A DNA stretch of 64,000 nucleotides. Origin: Patellaria atrata CBS 101060 (lineage: Eukaryota > Ascomycota > Dothideomycetes > Patellariales > Patellariaceae). This document shows positions 23,016 through 32,985 of the stretch, in pieces. The stretch is taken from NCBI GenBank assembly GCA_010093705.1, contig MU006090.1:2228308-2292307 (forward strand). Direction: 5' to 3'. A model generated the notes under the pieces. The model did not search any database. It was not told the origin of the DNA and was given only the letters and a program-made list of their open reading frames with translations. The translations under genes and the position numbers were made by a program. Positions within the stretch are counted from its first letter, which is position 1; each line of letters opens with the position of its first letter.

Positions 23016-26000
23016 TTACATGACTGTCATTAATTTCATTTGTGCCGACAATTCGGCGTCAGGCGACTGAAAAGTCTCGTCGGTGAGGGCAGGACTTTTA
23101 TTCGTTCTTTGTCGCCGGCCTTTACGTGAAGATGGAGATGATGGAGAGCTATCCGGTGGCTCTCGAAACAAAAGGCTTAGCGCTGGTTCGACTGGTTTGG
23201 GACTTTGGGCCGGACTGGAGTAAAGCCCTTCGGCTTCACGTATGATTTCTTTGACCTTCCGCATCAGAACACTGACATATGGTACGATACGCCGCAGAGT
23301 AGCTGTGTCAAACTCAACCTTCTTTCCGGCTGGGACGGGTTGTAGTGGGAGCGGGTGATCTACGGTGCTCTTCCTCTTCTGTAGGGCTTCGATAACCGAT
23401 CTAGCTGCCGCCTCTGAATCTTTACGTGGACGATTCGTAACAGGAGTGGATGGTTTGGATGCGATGTTAGGGGTGGGGTCAGTCTTCGGCTCGTTGAATA
23501 TGTCACCATTAGGTGGGAGGACTGATTTTCTTCTTGGTCTAGCTGTTGTTGTCGTTGCAATAATGGGATGGCCTTCTGTGGACTCTTCATGAAATGAAAG
23601 ACCAGATTTGCGCCGTTGGCCTGCCTTTTTAGGAGGAGCTTCTTCAAAAGCATCGAAGTCGAAGCCTGGCGAGGAGGGAGGTGAAGCCTGCGGCGGCATC
23701 ACCGGTTCCTCAGCTTCCTGGTCTGCAAGATCAATCATGGCATCTACCTCTTCCCATACATCACCCTTCCTTGCTGCAAGAATGCCCAGGTTCGAGGCTC
23801 GAATTCGAAGTTCTTTCAATTCTTCAATGAGAAGGCCCCATTCTCTCAATAAGCCGATGTTTGCGAGCACATTGCTTTGTTGTTCGCGAATGCTTTGCGG
23901 AACAAACATTGCGTGCCCACTATCAACTCTCTTATTGCCATCACTCCCCTCACCAACGGGTTCATTTGTCCTCGTCTCCTCAAAATCGAAATCATCGTTC
24001 CAATCCTCGCTGACGCCTTTGCTCCCAACACCCCAGGTTCCGAATTTATTGGTGACAGTAGTGTCTCGCTTACCACCAATGTCGGGAACGACGGGAACAC
24101 TTTGGCTTCGCGCATGCAATGCACTGGGTGCACGTCGTCCTACAGACCGACTACCTCTATCACTAAGATTTTTCTTGCCATGTACTGTCTTTGGGCGCGG
24201 AGGTGCTCCGTTTCCAGGACTGTTGTCTGAAGGTTGTTGTTCTGCCCAGTCAAAGAGGTTGCTTTTTGCATCTCGTTCGCCGGCTTCAATTGATGGTCGC
24301 GGTAAAGCTGTCAATGGGCTCGAGAACGATGACACTAACATCGGGTTACTTCTTCTCAACGTTAGTGGTGTAGCAACATGCTCCGTGATTCCCATAGTAT
24401 CTTGGTCTCGATCCCAGTCCTCTTCTTCGTTCTCGTCATTCAGAGTCCACATAGCCTTATATCCATCAAGAGGTCCGTCCTGATCACGAGATGCAGGGTT
24501 TGACGAGTGAATTTCTGTTAGCGCAGAAGATGACATGTCGAGTGGCATAGCAGTCCAATGTTCACCATTTTCGGGGGACACCTCATTAAAGGTGAGCTTG
24601 ATCGGTGTAGAGATACTCTCTTCCTCCTCAATAATGCAATCGTCGTCCTTGAAATCCATCGGCTGCTCTCTAAAAACACCATTTACGAGTAGATCTTTCA
24701 AGGGTGAGATTTTCCCTTTACTTCCCGAATGATGAACAGAATCGTCAAACATAGTTTCAATTAATGGACCACGGGGTTGATTCCGCGTCATCCCGGGACG
24801 TATTGAATCAAAGACGGTCTCACATTGAACGTCGACATCATCTTCCTCACCAGATCCTACGCCTCGAGTTTCACTGTCCGAACCAACTAGAGTGGACGCT
24901 TGTTCTGAAGGTGTGACGGAATGACGAGAAGGGCGAATGTTTGCTTGCACAAGCGTTGGTGATGGTGGTACCCGAGTTGATCCAACAATGCTACTTTGTG
25001 AAGAGTGACTATGAGTGGGCGGAGAAGTATATTTAGAGTCGGCGGTAGGGACTGCAGGCGGGCCGGAGGGTAAGTCTCGGGTGGTAAACGACGAAACGTT
25101 GTTTACATTGAAATAACTATCTCCGTTAGATGTTTTACCAGCAGGTGGCGAGAACAAGGATCGCTTAGAAGCCGTAGGGTCCGTAAAATCACGTTTCTTT
25201 GAAGGTCGCTCAAAGTCTCCATGTGCAGTTACGCTTTGTCTGCTGCCCATCGTAAGAAGTGGAGCTGAAAATGTTCTGCGTCCAATTCTTTTGGAAGGGT
25301 TAGTTATGCTTTGGGCCTTACTTGGACGCGATTTCCACGATTGAGCATTCGTTGCAATCAGGTCACTGATAGAGAAAGAGCGCCTAGGTGATCGATGTTC
25401 AAGTGATCCAGATTCAGAAACTAGAGTATCTCTCAAAGGATCGGTGAGCGCGGATGGATCTTCACAAGTTGGAGACAACAATAGTCCAGAGGGGGTGACA
25501 GGCCTGCTTCCGAAATAGATACTGTCACCATCCTGACTGAGAGAATCATCGAATTCAACAGAGGACGGGGCGACAGCTTGAGCCATGAGCAGTGTAGCTG
25601 TATGTTTTCCGTCTGGATATATCCGCTTTATTGATCGTGAGTCGCTGGTCGCAACGCGTTTCTTTGATATCACCCCTTCTTTTGCAACCTTGGGGCTAAA
25701 AAATTGTCGCCATTGCACATCTTCATGTTCAAGCAGCACAAAGGGGTTGTTACTCGTATAGCTTCCCTCTGTGCTTATAGCCATCAAGCTTGATCGACGT
25801 TGTAGGGTGGCTGAGCGCTGGTGACTTGTTGCCGGCCTCCTCAACGTTGGCCTTCTACTTGTGTGGCTATCAGATGGTGAGCCGTGTATAGTCCTTTGCG
25901 AGGATGAACGCTTAACAAGCTTGTTGGGTGGTAGAGGGGGCGGACTTGGCTTTCCAATGATAGGCGCGGTCGACCCGTTATATGAGAACGCGGTGGAGCC

Positions 26001-26402
26001 ATTGGAAACAGACACGGTGGGTGACTCTGGTCTTGGGCTGGACGAGGGGCTGGATGCGTGCGATGATGAGAGTGTAGATAATCGCTTCATCCAGGATGAC
26101 CTTGACCGTAATGGGAGTCCAGGGTCAAACTCCACCAACTCGTGCTCAGCAACAGAAGCCATGCCGCTCAAATCAGTGTACTGATGCAGAGCGATATCCC
26201 CACCAGTCATCCTCCTAGACCTTCTTGACGATGTACGAGCATCATAGCTACGGCGACTGCTCCCTGAGCGAGGAGCGGTAGTGCCAGTCGGGGTGAAGGG
26301 TGAATTTGAGTACGGTGTTTGGGTCGACGATGACAGGCGAGAGGGTACCATTGGCGTGTGGTTGAAGTCGTGATGTTGTGGGGTATTCCTTCTACTCGAC
26401 AT
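23016..26402 (-). CDS. Large Ser-rich protein, likely cytokinesis (SIN) regulator, Etd1/Byr4-like
   Basis: Uninterrupted 1128-codon frame from ATG 26402. The protein is mostly Ser/Pro/Arg-rich and probably disordered, with conserved islands. Near the N-terminus is LVEFDPGLPLRSRSSWMKRL, then NPFVLLEHEDVQWRQFFSPK. In the C-terminal third are FGTWGVGSKGVSEDWNDDFD, VPQSIREQQSNVLANIGLLR, EWGLLIEELKELRIRA and VWEEVDAMIDLADQE, then a basic helical end (RRIVPYVSVLMRKVKEII). The WNDDFDF plus VP-SI-Q-NV helix pattern recalls regulators of the septation initiation network (S. pombe Etd1 or Byr4), which control the Spg1 GTPase. I recall this without an alignment, so the function is tentative; the gene itself is firm. 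The frame is open upstream to a good acceptor at 26481, so the true start may be further 5'. Confidence 0.7.
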   Translation of the reverse strand: MSSRRNTPQHHDFNHTPMVPSRLSSSTQTPYSNSPFTPTGTTAPRSGSSRRSYDARTSSRRSRRMTGGDIALHQYTDLSGMASVAEHELVEFDPGLPLRSRSSWMKRLSTLSSSHASSPSSSPRPESPTVSVSNGSTAFSYNGSTAPIIGKPSPPPLPPNKLVKRSSSQRTIHGSPSDSHTSRRPTLRRPATSHQRSATLQRRSSLMAISTEGSYTSNNPFVLLEHEDVQWRQFFSPKVAKEGVISKKRVATSDSRSIKRIYPDGKHTATLLMAQAVAPSSVEFDDSLSQDGDSIYFGSRPVTPSGLLLSPTCEDPSALTDPLRDTLVSESGSLEHRSPRRSFSISDLIATNAQSWKSRPSKAQSITNPSKRIGRRTFSAPLLTMGSRQSVTAHGDFERPSKKRDFTDPTASKRSLFSPPAGKTSNGDSYFNVNNVSSFTTRDLPSGPPAVPTADSKYTSPPTHSHSSQSSIVGSTRVPPSPTLVQANIRPSRHSVTPSEQASTLVGSDSETRGVGSGEEDDVDVQCETVFDSIRPGMTRNQPRGPLIETMFDDSVHHSGSKGKISPLKDLLVNGVFREQPMDFKDDDCIIEEEESISTPIKLTFNEVSPENGEHWTAMPLDMSSSALTEIHSSNPASRDQDGPLDGYKAMWTLNDENEEEDWDRDQDTMGITEHVATPLTLRRSNPMLVSSFSSPLTALPRPSIEAGERDAKSNLFDWAEQQPSDNSPGNGAPPRPKTVHGKKNLSDRGSRSVGRRAPSALHARSQSVPVVPDIGGKRDTTVTNKFGTWGVGSKGVSEDWNDDFDFEETRTNEPVGEGSDGNKRVDSGHAMFVPQSIREQQSNVLANIGLLREWGLLIEELKELRIRASNLGILAARKGDVWEEVDAMIDLADQEAEEPVMPPQASPPSSPGFDFDAFEEAPPKKAGQRRKSGLSFHEESTEGHPIIATTTTARPRRKSVLPPNGDIFNEPKTDPTPNIASKPSTPVTNRPRKDSEAAARSVIEALQKRKSTVDHPLPLQPVPAGKKVEFDTATLRRIVPYVSVLMRKVKEIIREAEGLYSSPAQSPKPVEPALSLLFREPPDSSPSSPSSRKGRRQRTNKSPALTDETFQSPDAELSAQMKLMTVM

Positions 26403-26706
26403 TGCTTCCGGGTTTCGCTCAGCACGGCCTAGAGAGAGACCGGCGGAGGAGACACCCACGACCGTAGCAGTAGCACAGAGCTGTATCACATAAAGTCAGT
26501 TAGTTTATGCCGTCACATACGGTTTCGCAAGCTTCAATTGGGAGTGCTTGGGAGGTGAGAGAGACGGAGGCTGCTGTCTCGGGATGCCGAGACAAGCACG
26601 CTGGACTGGTTGGAGACTCGTTCAAATCGAGGTATGGGAGTGGAGAGAGTGATGAGGTAGGAGATGCAGTGAGATGGGGGAATCGTACCGTGGGAACCGT
26701 TTTCAT
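26403..26706 (-). other. Candidate 5' extension of the cytokinesis-type gene with a 40-nt intron
   Basis: An ATG at 26706 opens a frame (MKTVPTVRFPHLTASPTSS) that reaches ...PIEACET at 26521. A GTATGT donor at 26520, ACTAAC branch site and TACAG acceptor at 26481 would join it in phase to LCATATVVGVSSAGLSLGR and on into the main frame. The phase match supports it, but 40 nt is shorter than the other introns here. Confidence 0.4.
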
Positions 26707-28625
26707 GCTTCTTGGACTTCTCGGAGCCCAGAGCTGGCGGGAGAGGACGAAGCAACCTGAAGTGTTGAATGGCGGTACGCTTGCTTCGAAGCTGTGCTCA
26801 TTATGGCTTCAAGGGCACGATGAGAGGGTACCTTGGGAGATGCAGCGTGAGCAGTGAGAACGTCTCCACCCGAGTGAGGATAGAGGGAGAGGAGCTCCTC
26901 TCATGAAGAGGAAGACCAGCTCTACTTTGGGACCGATAGGATTTAGCCTTCCTGGTGGCAGAGTGATCAGTGCTGAGGTTTAGGTGGTTTTGTGTTTGTG
27001 TACGGCTTAGACGGCGTGGACGGGTATGTAGGGGGGAGAGGTGAGTCTACCGGTAAGGTGAAAAGTAGGTAAAGATACAAACCAGCGGGCAGGTTCTTGC
27101 TCACAACTCAAAACTCACAACAAGCGAAGATATCCACTCCCGTCCGCCGTTTATTTTCTTTCCTTTTCTTTCTTCCAGCATCAACGAGAGAATCAGAGTG
27201 AAGTGGAAATCAGGCTGTGAAAAATTCCGAAAGCTACATAAGGTAGACGGGACAACCCTCTCCCTTCCTCTCTCACTCTACCTACATCCTCCTCTTTCCT
27301 CCTCCAAGGACTTACCTGGGAAACTTGTGCATTCGCGCTTATAAAAAAAAACTTCTCTGTTACACCCACAAGCAGCGCTCTCCACAGGAGAACATGGATC
27401 ACGGTTACTAACTCTACTTGAACAAGACGCTGTTGTGTTCATCTGTACGACTGTAAGACGCATGACCTCGTCTTTCTCACGTTTGGAAATCGCGCGGCGA
27501 CTACGAGTAAAATCAAGTTGGATGAATGGGTCAAGCGACTCAAGACTGCATTTGTAGCTCTTCATTATCTCACTCCTCTCTGACCGACAAGAGACGCCGT
27601 CAGATTGTCTCCACCACAATCTGGCATAGCGGAATCTGGATCCTGGATTCCAAGCTGGAGGATACAGAGATTACCGAGCAGGGAGGATGCTTCGACTTTG
27701 ATATGTAAATGCAAATTCCCAGCTTTCATTCATTTTCCTGGCGCTTTGACATATGATGAGATATCGTAATATTGTACAGTAGCCCTATCGCATCATTTCC
27801 CATGAGAAGGCTCAGAAGACCAAGGAATAAAGGACGTCGTTCTCAGCTTGCTCCTACGCATATCTAAGAATGATCGTCGACGCATATCATAATAATCGCT
27901 GTTGCGCAAATAAGAGCGCGTTCCGCCTCTGCTGCCCGCCATCCATCTGGCATTTCATACCCTTTCACGCCTCTCTTGTATCCGCCGGAAATGTAACCAG
28001 GCCGTGCAGGCTGTCGTTAAAAGGCGCCCAGCCATCTGCTCTACCAGGACTGGGCTGAGGAGCCTGAGGAGCCCCTTGGCCCGTCAATCTGCGATGTGCG
28101 TTTTAGGCCATTGTTGCAATCCAATCACTAACCGTGGAGATGTATTCCCTGAAACTCCATGACCCGAGACGAAAGAGCACGTCAGCCGTAACAGACTCGT
28201 AAAGCTACCGTAAGGTGGGTTTTTGTAGGCAGAGCAGGCAGGTTTTTGTCCAGAAACAAGGATGGCATGGTTCTGTGGCTGGCGTTGGTGTCGAGCCACT
28301 GGGGAAACCATTCTATTCGGGCTAATAATAACAGATGGAGGACACGGCACAATTATAAGAAAGCGGAGATATGAGGCGAGGGAGGGGGGATCTTCCACCA
28401 CATGTTACTTTTTTTTCTCTCGACATGTCTGTCTGATATCTCAGGTTTATCGAATGATATAGCTGTCCAGCGCTGCTTATAACCAACCGTTTGATAAAAT
28501 CACAATGGTGAAGGAGTCTAGTAGGACGTATTCATACAAGTCTACCGTAGAAGCTCTATGAAATGCTCATCGGCATGCAACGAACAAAACCTCTGTGTGC
28601 TGTACAACGAAAGGCTGAGGGGTTC

Positions 28626-28658
28626 GTGAGAAGTGAGAAGTGAGAAGTGAGAAGCGAG
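28626..28658. repeat. Tandem repeat (GTGAGAA)4
   Basis: Four exact copies of GTGAGAA followed by a partial GCGAG copy. Simple microsatellite-like array. Confidence 0.85.
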
Positions 28659-29201
28659 TTGTAAGGATGCTTGTTGGTCACCATATGTAAATGTTCTGTA
28701 CTCCGTATTGTACAGGCTACAGTATGTCCTTGAAAGAGATACTGGCTTCGTCACCTGCAATGATACATGGAATCGCATGCCCCACTGCGAGATGGCCGAA
28801 AAAAGACGCCGTCTTGTTCGGAAAATAGCTTCCACAATGATGAATTGCATAAGTAGTGCGTTTTGCCGCCAGGCTTTTTGCAAATGCTGTCGACGTGTCG
28901 TGTGTGATTCGCGTATGCAAGTTAAATGCCCTGAAGATGGTTTCGCTTCAAGCCGAAGAATACCGCTCGATTGGATTTAAGTACAAATATCTTTCTAGAA
29001 AGTCGACCCGGAGATAATTACGGATAGCAATATTTAAGCAAACTTTTCCAAAGAACTACCGTAAGGTAGCGACTAGTAGAGGATATTATATGCGTGTCAC
29101 AGCTCCTCTGGTGCAGTACTTATTGTTAGTCCTAACGTCAAGAGATACACAGGTATCACCCGAGTATCTTCTTATCTTATTACACTGGTACGGCCACAGG
29201 C

Positions 29202-29256
29202 TAAGGTAAGGTAAGGTAGGGTAAGGTAAGGTAGGGTAAGGTAAGGTAAGGTTAGG
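29202..29256. repeat. (GGTAA)n/(GGTAG) pentamer array
   Basis: About eleven head-to-tail pentamers, GGTAA with every third or so GGTAG, ending in GGTTAGG. It lies about 280 bp upstream of the GCN20 start and is the longest instance of the motif scattered across the window. Confidence 0.85.
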
Positions 29257-29536
29257 CCCGGCTCCCGTAATTTTTGCGTTTGGCGCCACCCGACACCAAG
29301 TGGCTTACAAAGATCAGAACCTAAATCATAACAGCAGCCAGAGCAGCACTGCCAAGTCTCAAGGGTCTTAACTTGACCTGAATCATCATGTTTTAAAAAG
29401 TTAGAACGTCAGCCACTACTTCTGATTTCGCAGAAAGCTGTCCCTGTGACTTCCGTCCCCCTAAAGCTAGCTCATCGAGAAATTGATTCTTCGTTTATCC
29501 AGGAGATTGGTCTCATCAGGTAGGACAACTGTGATA

Positions 29537-31951
29537 ATGGAGGCTGAAATTAGAGAACAAATACCCAATATCGACCCAATCCTTACCGATTACTCGGTTG
29601 GTTACTTGACACATGCATCCAATACATATACATCCGATACGGACCCTAACGGCCCTTCACCGTTAGATGACGCAGCAGCCAGTGTACAAGCTCTGCTAGT
29701 CTCCGCTTCAGGTGATTACTCTCCCGAAAACGAGATAAGCATTCGAAACTTGGTGGAGAAGTTCATTTCAAAGTTGAATGCTGCGAATGGCGTCGATGGC
29801 GAGAAACGTCAGATGGCCCCTTCTGCAAAGAAGTTGGATCAAACCATTAATGTTGCGTCCCAAAGGAATATATCATCAACTCTTGGACTTACAGGCGGAA
29901 ATGTTGATCTCGAATCAGCAAACACGCGGAAAGTGGAATCACGAGTGGACCGTAAGAAACTGGAGAAAGCAGAACGCAAAATCAGAGCGAAGCAGGACCG
30001 CAAGGTCATGAAGAATGTTGAATATGAAGCATCTCGTCTGCTTAATCAGACTGATGAGACTCAGTCATACGAGGAATTCTTCATGGCTGTCAATCCCTTA
30101 CAATTAGGTGCTGACGCAAACACGAAGAGTAAAGATATCAAGGTTGACGGAATCGATGTCTCAATATCTGGCAAGAGAATCCTCAGCGATACAAGCTTGA
30201 CGCTAGCATACGGGAGACGTTACGGCTTGGTAGGTCAAAATGGTATAGGTAAATCTACTCTTCTGCGTGCGCTTAGTCGACGAGAAGTCGCTATCCCCAC
30301 CCACATTTCCATTCTTCACGTTGAACAAGAGGTGTGTGGGACTATCTTGATATCATTCTATAGCCTACTTACTATTGATACAGATCACTGGGGATGATAC
30401 ACCAGCACTGCAAGCCGTGCTAGATGCAGACGTGTGGAGAAAACATCTTCTAAAGGAGCAAGACGTGAGAAAAACAAGCATCCATTACCCGTACAGTAAC
30501 TAATGTGTACCAAGAAAATCTCCAAGGAGTTGGCGGAAATCGAAGTGGAGCGTTCGTCAATGGCAGATACATCTGTAGACGCTGCCCGGCTAGATAAACA
30601 ACGTGAAGGGTTGGACATCACACTCAGTGATATTCACGCAAAACTTTCAGAGATGGAGTCTGATAAAGCAGAATCTCGAGCCGCAAGTATTTTGGCAGGC
30701 TTGGGTTTCTCCCCTGAACGCCAACAGTTCGCAACAAAGACATTCTCTGGAGGCTGGAGGATGAGATTGGCCCTCGCGCGTGCCCTGTTTTGTGAACCTG
30801 ATCTGCTACTTCTCGACGGTAATGTTAATTTCCCTCTTGATCATGACCCCTCCATCTAACTCTGCGTAGAACCGTCGAACATGTTGGACGTCCCTTCAAT
30901 CACCTTCTTATCTAACTACCTTCAAGGCTATCCGAGTACAGTTCTGGTAGTCTCCCATGACAGGGCTTTTCTGAATGAAGTGGCAACCGATATCATCCAC
31001 CAGCACTCGGAGCGTCTCGACTATTACAAAGGAGCCAACTTTGATTCCTTCTACGCCACCAAGGAAGAACGACGAAAGACTGCAAAGCGAGAGTATGAGA
31101 ATCAAATGGCGCAAAGAGCGCACCTTCAAGCATTTATCGACAAATTTCGCTACAATGCCGCCAAATCCTCAGAAGCACAGTCGAGAATCAAAAAGCTGGA
31201 AAAAATGCCGGTTCTTGAGGCCCCTGAAAGTGAATACACAGTTCATTTCAAGTTCCCGGAAGTAGAGAAGCTCTCCCCTCCTATCATCCAAATGACAGAT
31301 GTTTCATTCGGATATACGAAAGACAAACCGCTGTTACGGCATGTCGACTTGGACGTTCAACTGGATTCTAGGATTGGTATTGTAGGACCCAACGGAGCCG
31401 GTAAGACCACGGCGCTTAAGCTTCTCATTGGTGCTCTTCAGCCCACGTCAGGTTTGATCTCACAGAACCCCCGGCTTCGGGTCGGCTTCTTTGCCCAACA
31501 TCACGTCGATGGCCTCGATCTAAATGCTAGCGCAGTAGGCTTCATGGCAGCTAAGTATCCAGGCCGATCGGACGAAGAATATCGCCGGCACCTGGGAGCA
31601 TTTGGTATCACGGGCATGACCGGTCTTCAAAAGATGGAATTGCTCTCAGGAGGGCAGAAATCGCGCGTTGCGTTTGCTTGTCTTTCTTTGACAAACCCAC
31701 ACATACTGGTACTCGATGAACCGTCGAATCATTTGGACATCGAAGCTATGGACGCATTGTCTACTGCACTGCAGCAATTCCAGGGAGGTGTTTTGATGGT
31801 AAGCCACGACGTGACGATGCTGCAGAACGTTTGTACCAGTTTATGGGTGTGCGACAACGGTACAATTGAGCATTTTGATGGCACCGTGAAGGATTACAAG
31901 CGTAGAATCACAGCTCAAGCGAATGCTGCAGGCGTGGTACAAGCTCACTAG
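29537..31951 (+). CDS. GCN20: Gcn20-type ABC-F ATPase
   Basis: Cytosolic ribosome-associated ATPase that works with Gcn1 to activate the eIF2-alpha kinase Gcn2 under amino-acid starvation. Exons 29537-30331, 30384-30464, 30515-30818 and 30870-31951 give 753 aa, practically the yeast length (752). An N-terminal helical Gcn1-binding region precedes two ABC domains. The first has Walker A GQNGIGKST, signature SGGWRMR and Walker B LLLLDEPSNMLD. The second has GPNGAGKTT, SGGQKSR and ILVLDEPSNHLD. Between them is the charged linker typical of ABC-F proteins (KEERRKTAKREYENQMAQRA). No membrane segments. The ATG at 29537 starts MEAEIREQIPNIDP, as in homologues; the upstream in-frame TTG is not used. 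Confidence 0.96.
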
Positions 31952-32407
31952 ACCTATAGGTTGGATGAAGTAGAACTAAGCAAGTGGCTCTACTTTAGGG
32001 TTGAGCATTTTGTAGAAATCACGTTTCTGATTGAAGAGCCATTAAAGTATCTTTGATCTAGTCACCGTGCCTAGGTAGTTCTATCTAATATCCCGCAGAT
32101 CAAAAATGTTTTTGTTAGTTCTACGGCTTTGACAGCAGGTTCAGTCTCGTCAACTGCATCACCAGTAACACCTTTGCTGATACACTTACTTCACGGTAGT
32201 TATTAAGACTACCACGTGACCACACGTGACCAATCCTGGGAAGGCGCTCGGTCTGCTCCTTGAACCCAGAACTTGTTGACCTCTCCCGTCGCGGAAACGA
32301 GAAAGTGATCCTCACCAAGCACGATCAACCTGCACCACCATTGAACTCCTACTTCTTTGTATTCACCTTCAGATGATTCTCCATTACTGACTCTTCTTCT
32401 TTTCAGC
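31952..32407. other. Intergenic downstream of GCN20
   Basis: Short region with a CACGTGACCACACGTGACC double E-box-like element near 32214-32231, possibly a promoter element of the next gene. No gene seen. Confidence 0.5.
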
Positions 32408-32985
32408 CAAAACTCCATATTTCAAATGGTGTAGGCATCCTCTTGACCAGCAACGACACGCTCCTCAATTGCCAAGCCTCTGAACAATTACACGCAGCTG
32501 CAGACGTCCTTTCCCGAGTACCTCTATCTAAATCCTTCACCTTGTCGCAGACACGAGACTCAAGTCGCGGCTCGTCCGTATCAGTCACTCATTTAAGTTC
32601 TCGCCCGCATAGCTACGAACGTGAAACACTCGATCCTCTCTTTCTCGCAACCGCAGCTGAATCTGCGTCGTCTTCCCACGTATTCACCAGCGTTGACTCG
32701 GCTTCACCTCCTCCATTCTCCTCCCTTTACTTCCCCCCTAAGGATTTAGGTAGTGCACCGCACAATCTAGTCGTCACAGGCTGTGGTACCGACACTTTAC
32801 CTGCTTTTGCGCCAGCTCCCCCGTTTACGGAATCGTCTTCTGCAACCGCAGCAGCAGTCGCAGAAACCAAGGCGGCTCTCCCTCAAGATACAAAAGACGG
32901 ATCGTCAAGTAAAGACTTAGACGACGGAGAACCACCACCGCCGTACACCGAAGGCTCTAGTCCGTTAGAATCCTTTACATACGTC
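32408..32985 (+). other. Long open frame ahead of the first ATG of the Whi2-like gene
   Basis: From a good acceptor (CTTCTTTTCAG, ending 32407) the frame stays open for 192 codons and runs directly into the Whi2-like coding sequence. It encodes PKLHISNGVGILLTSND, a Ser-rich stretch, then PPPFSSLYFPPKDLGSAP and GEPPPPYTEGSSPLESFTYV. It has no in-frame ATG. It is probably translated from an upstream exon I could not place, or by a non-AUG start. Confidence 0.5.

Larger units (their letters stand above)
26707..29536. other. 2.8-kb gene-free region with tandem repeats
   Basis: No open frame here has a recognisable domain or plausible splicing. It holds the promoters of the two flanking genes, a 7-nt tandem repeat at 28626-28658, a CTACCGTAAGGTAG hairpin near 29058 and a (GGTAA)n array at 29202-29256. 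Confidence 0.5.

Noticed and set aside
23608-24483. 291-codon plus-strand frame
   Set aside because: Antisense shadow of the large Ser-rich gene; no ATG-led domain.
27995-28065. tRNA-like stretch on the minus strand (TGGTAGAGCAG A-box, CTTTTAA loop, GGTTAC B-box-like)
   Set aside because: The D, anticodon and T stems do not pair and the acceptor ends do not match; at best a decayed tRNA-Lys-derived sequence, possibly chance.
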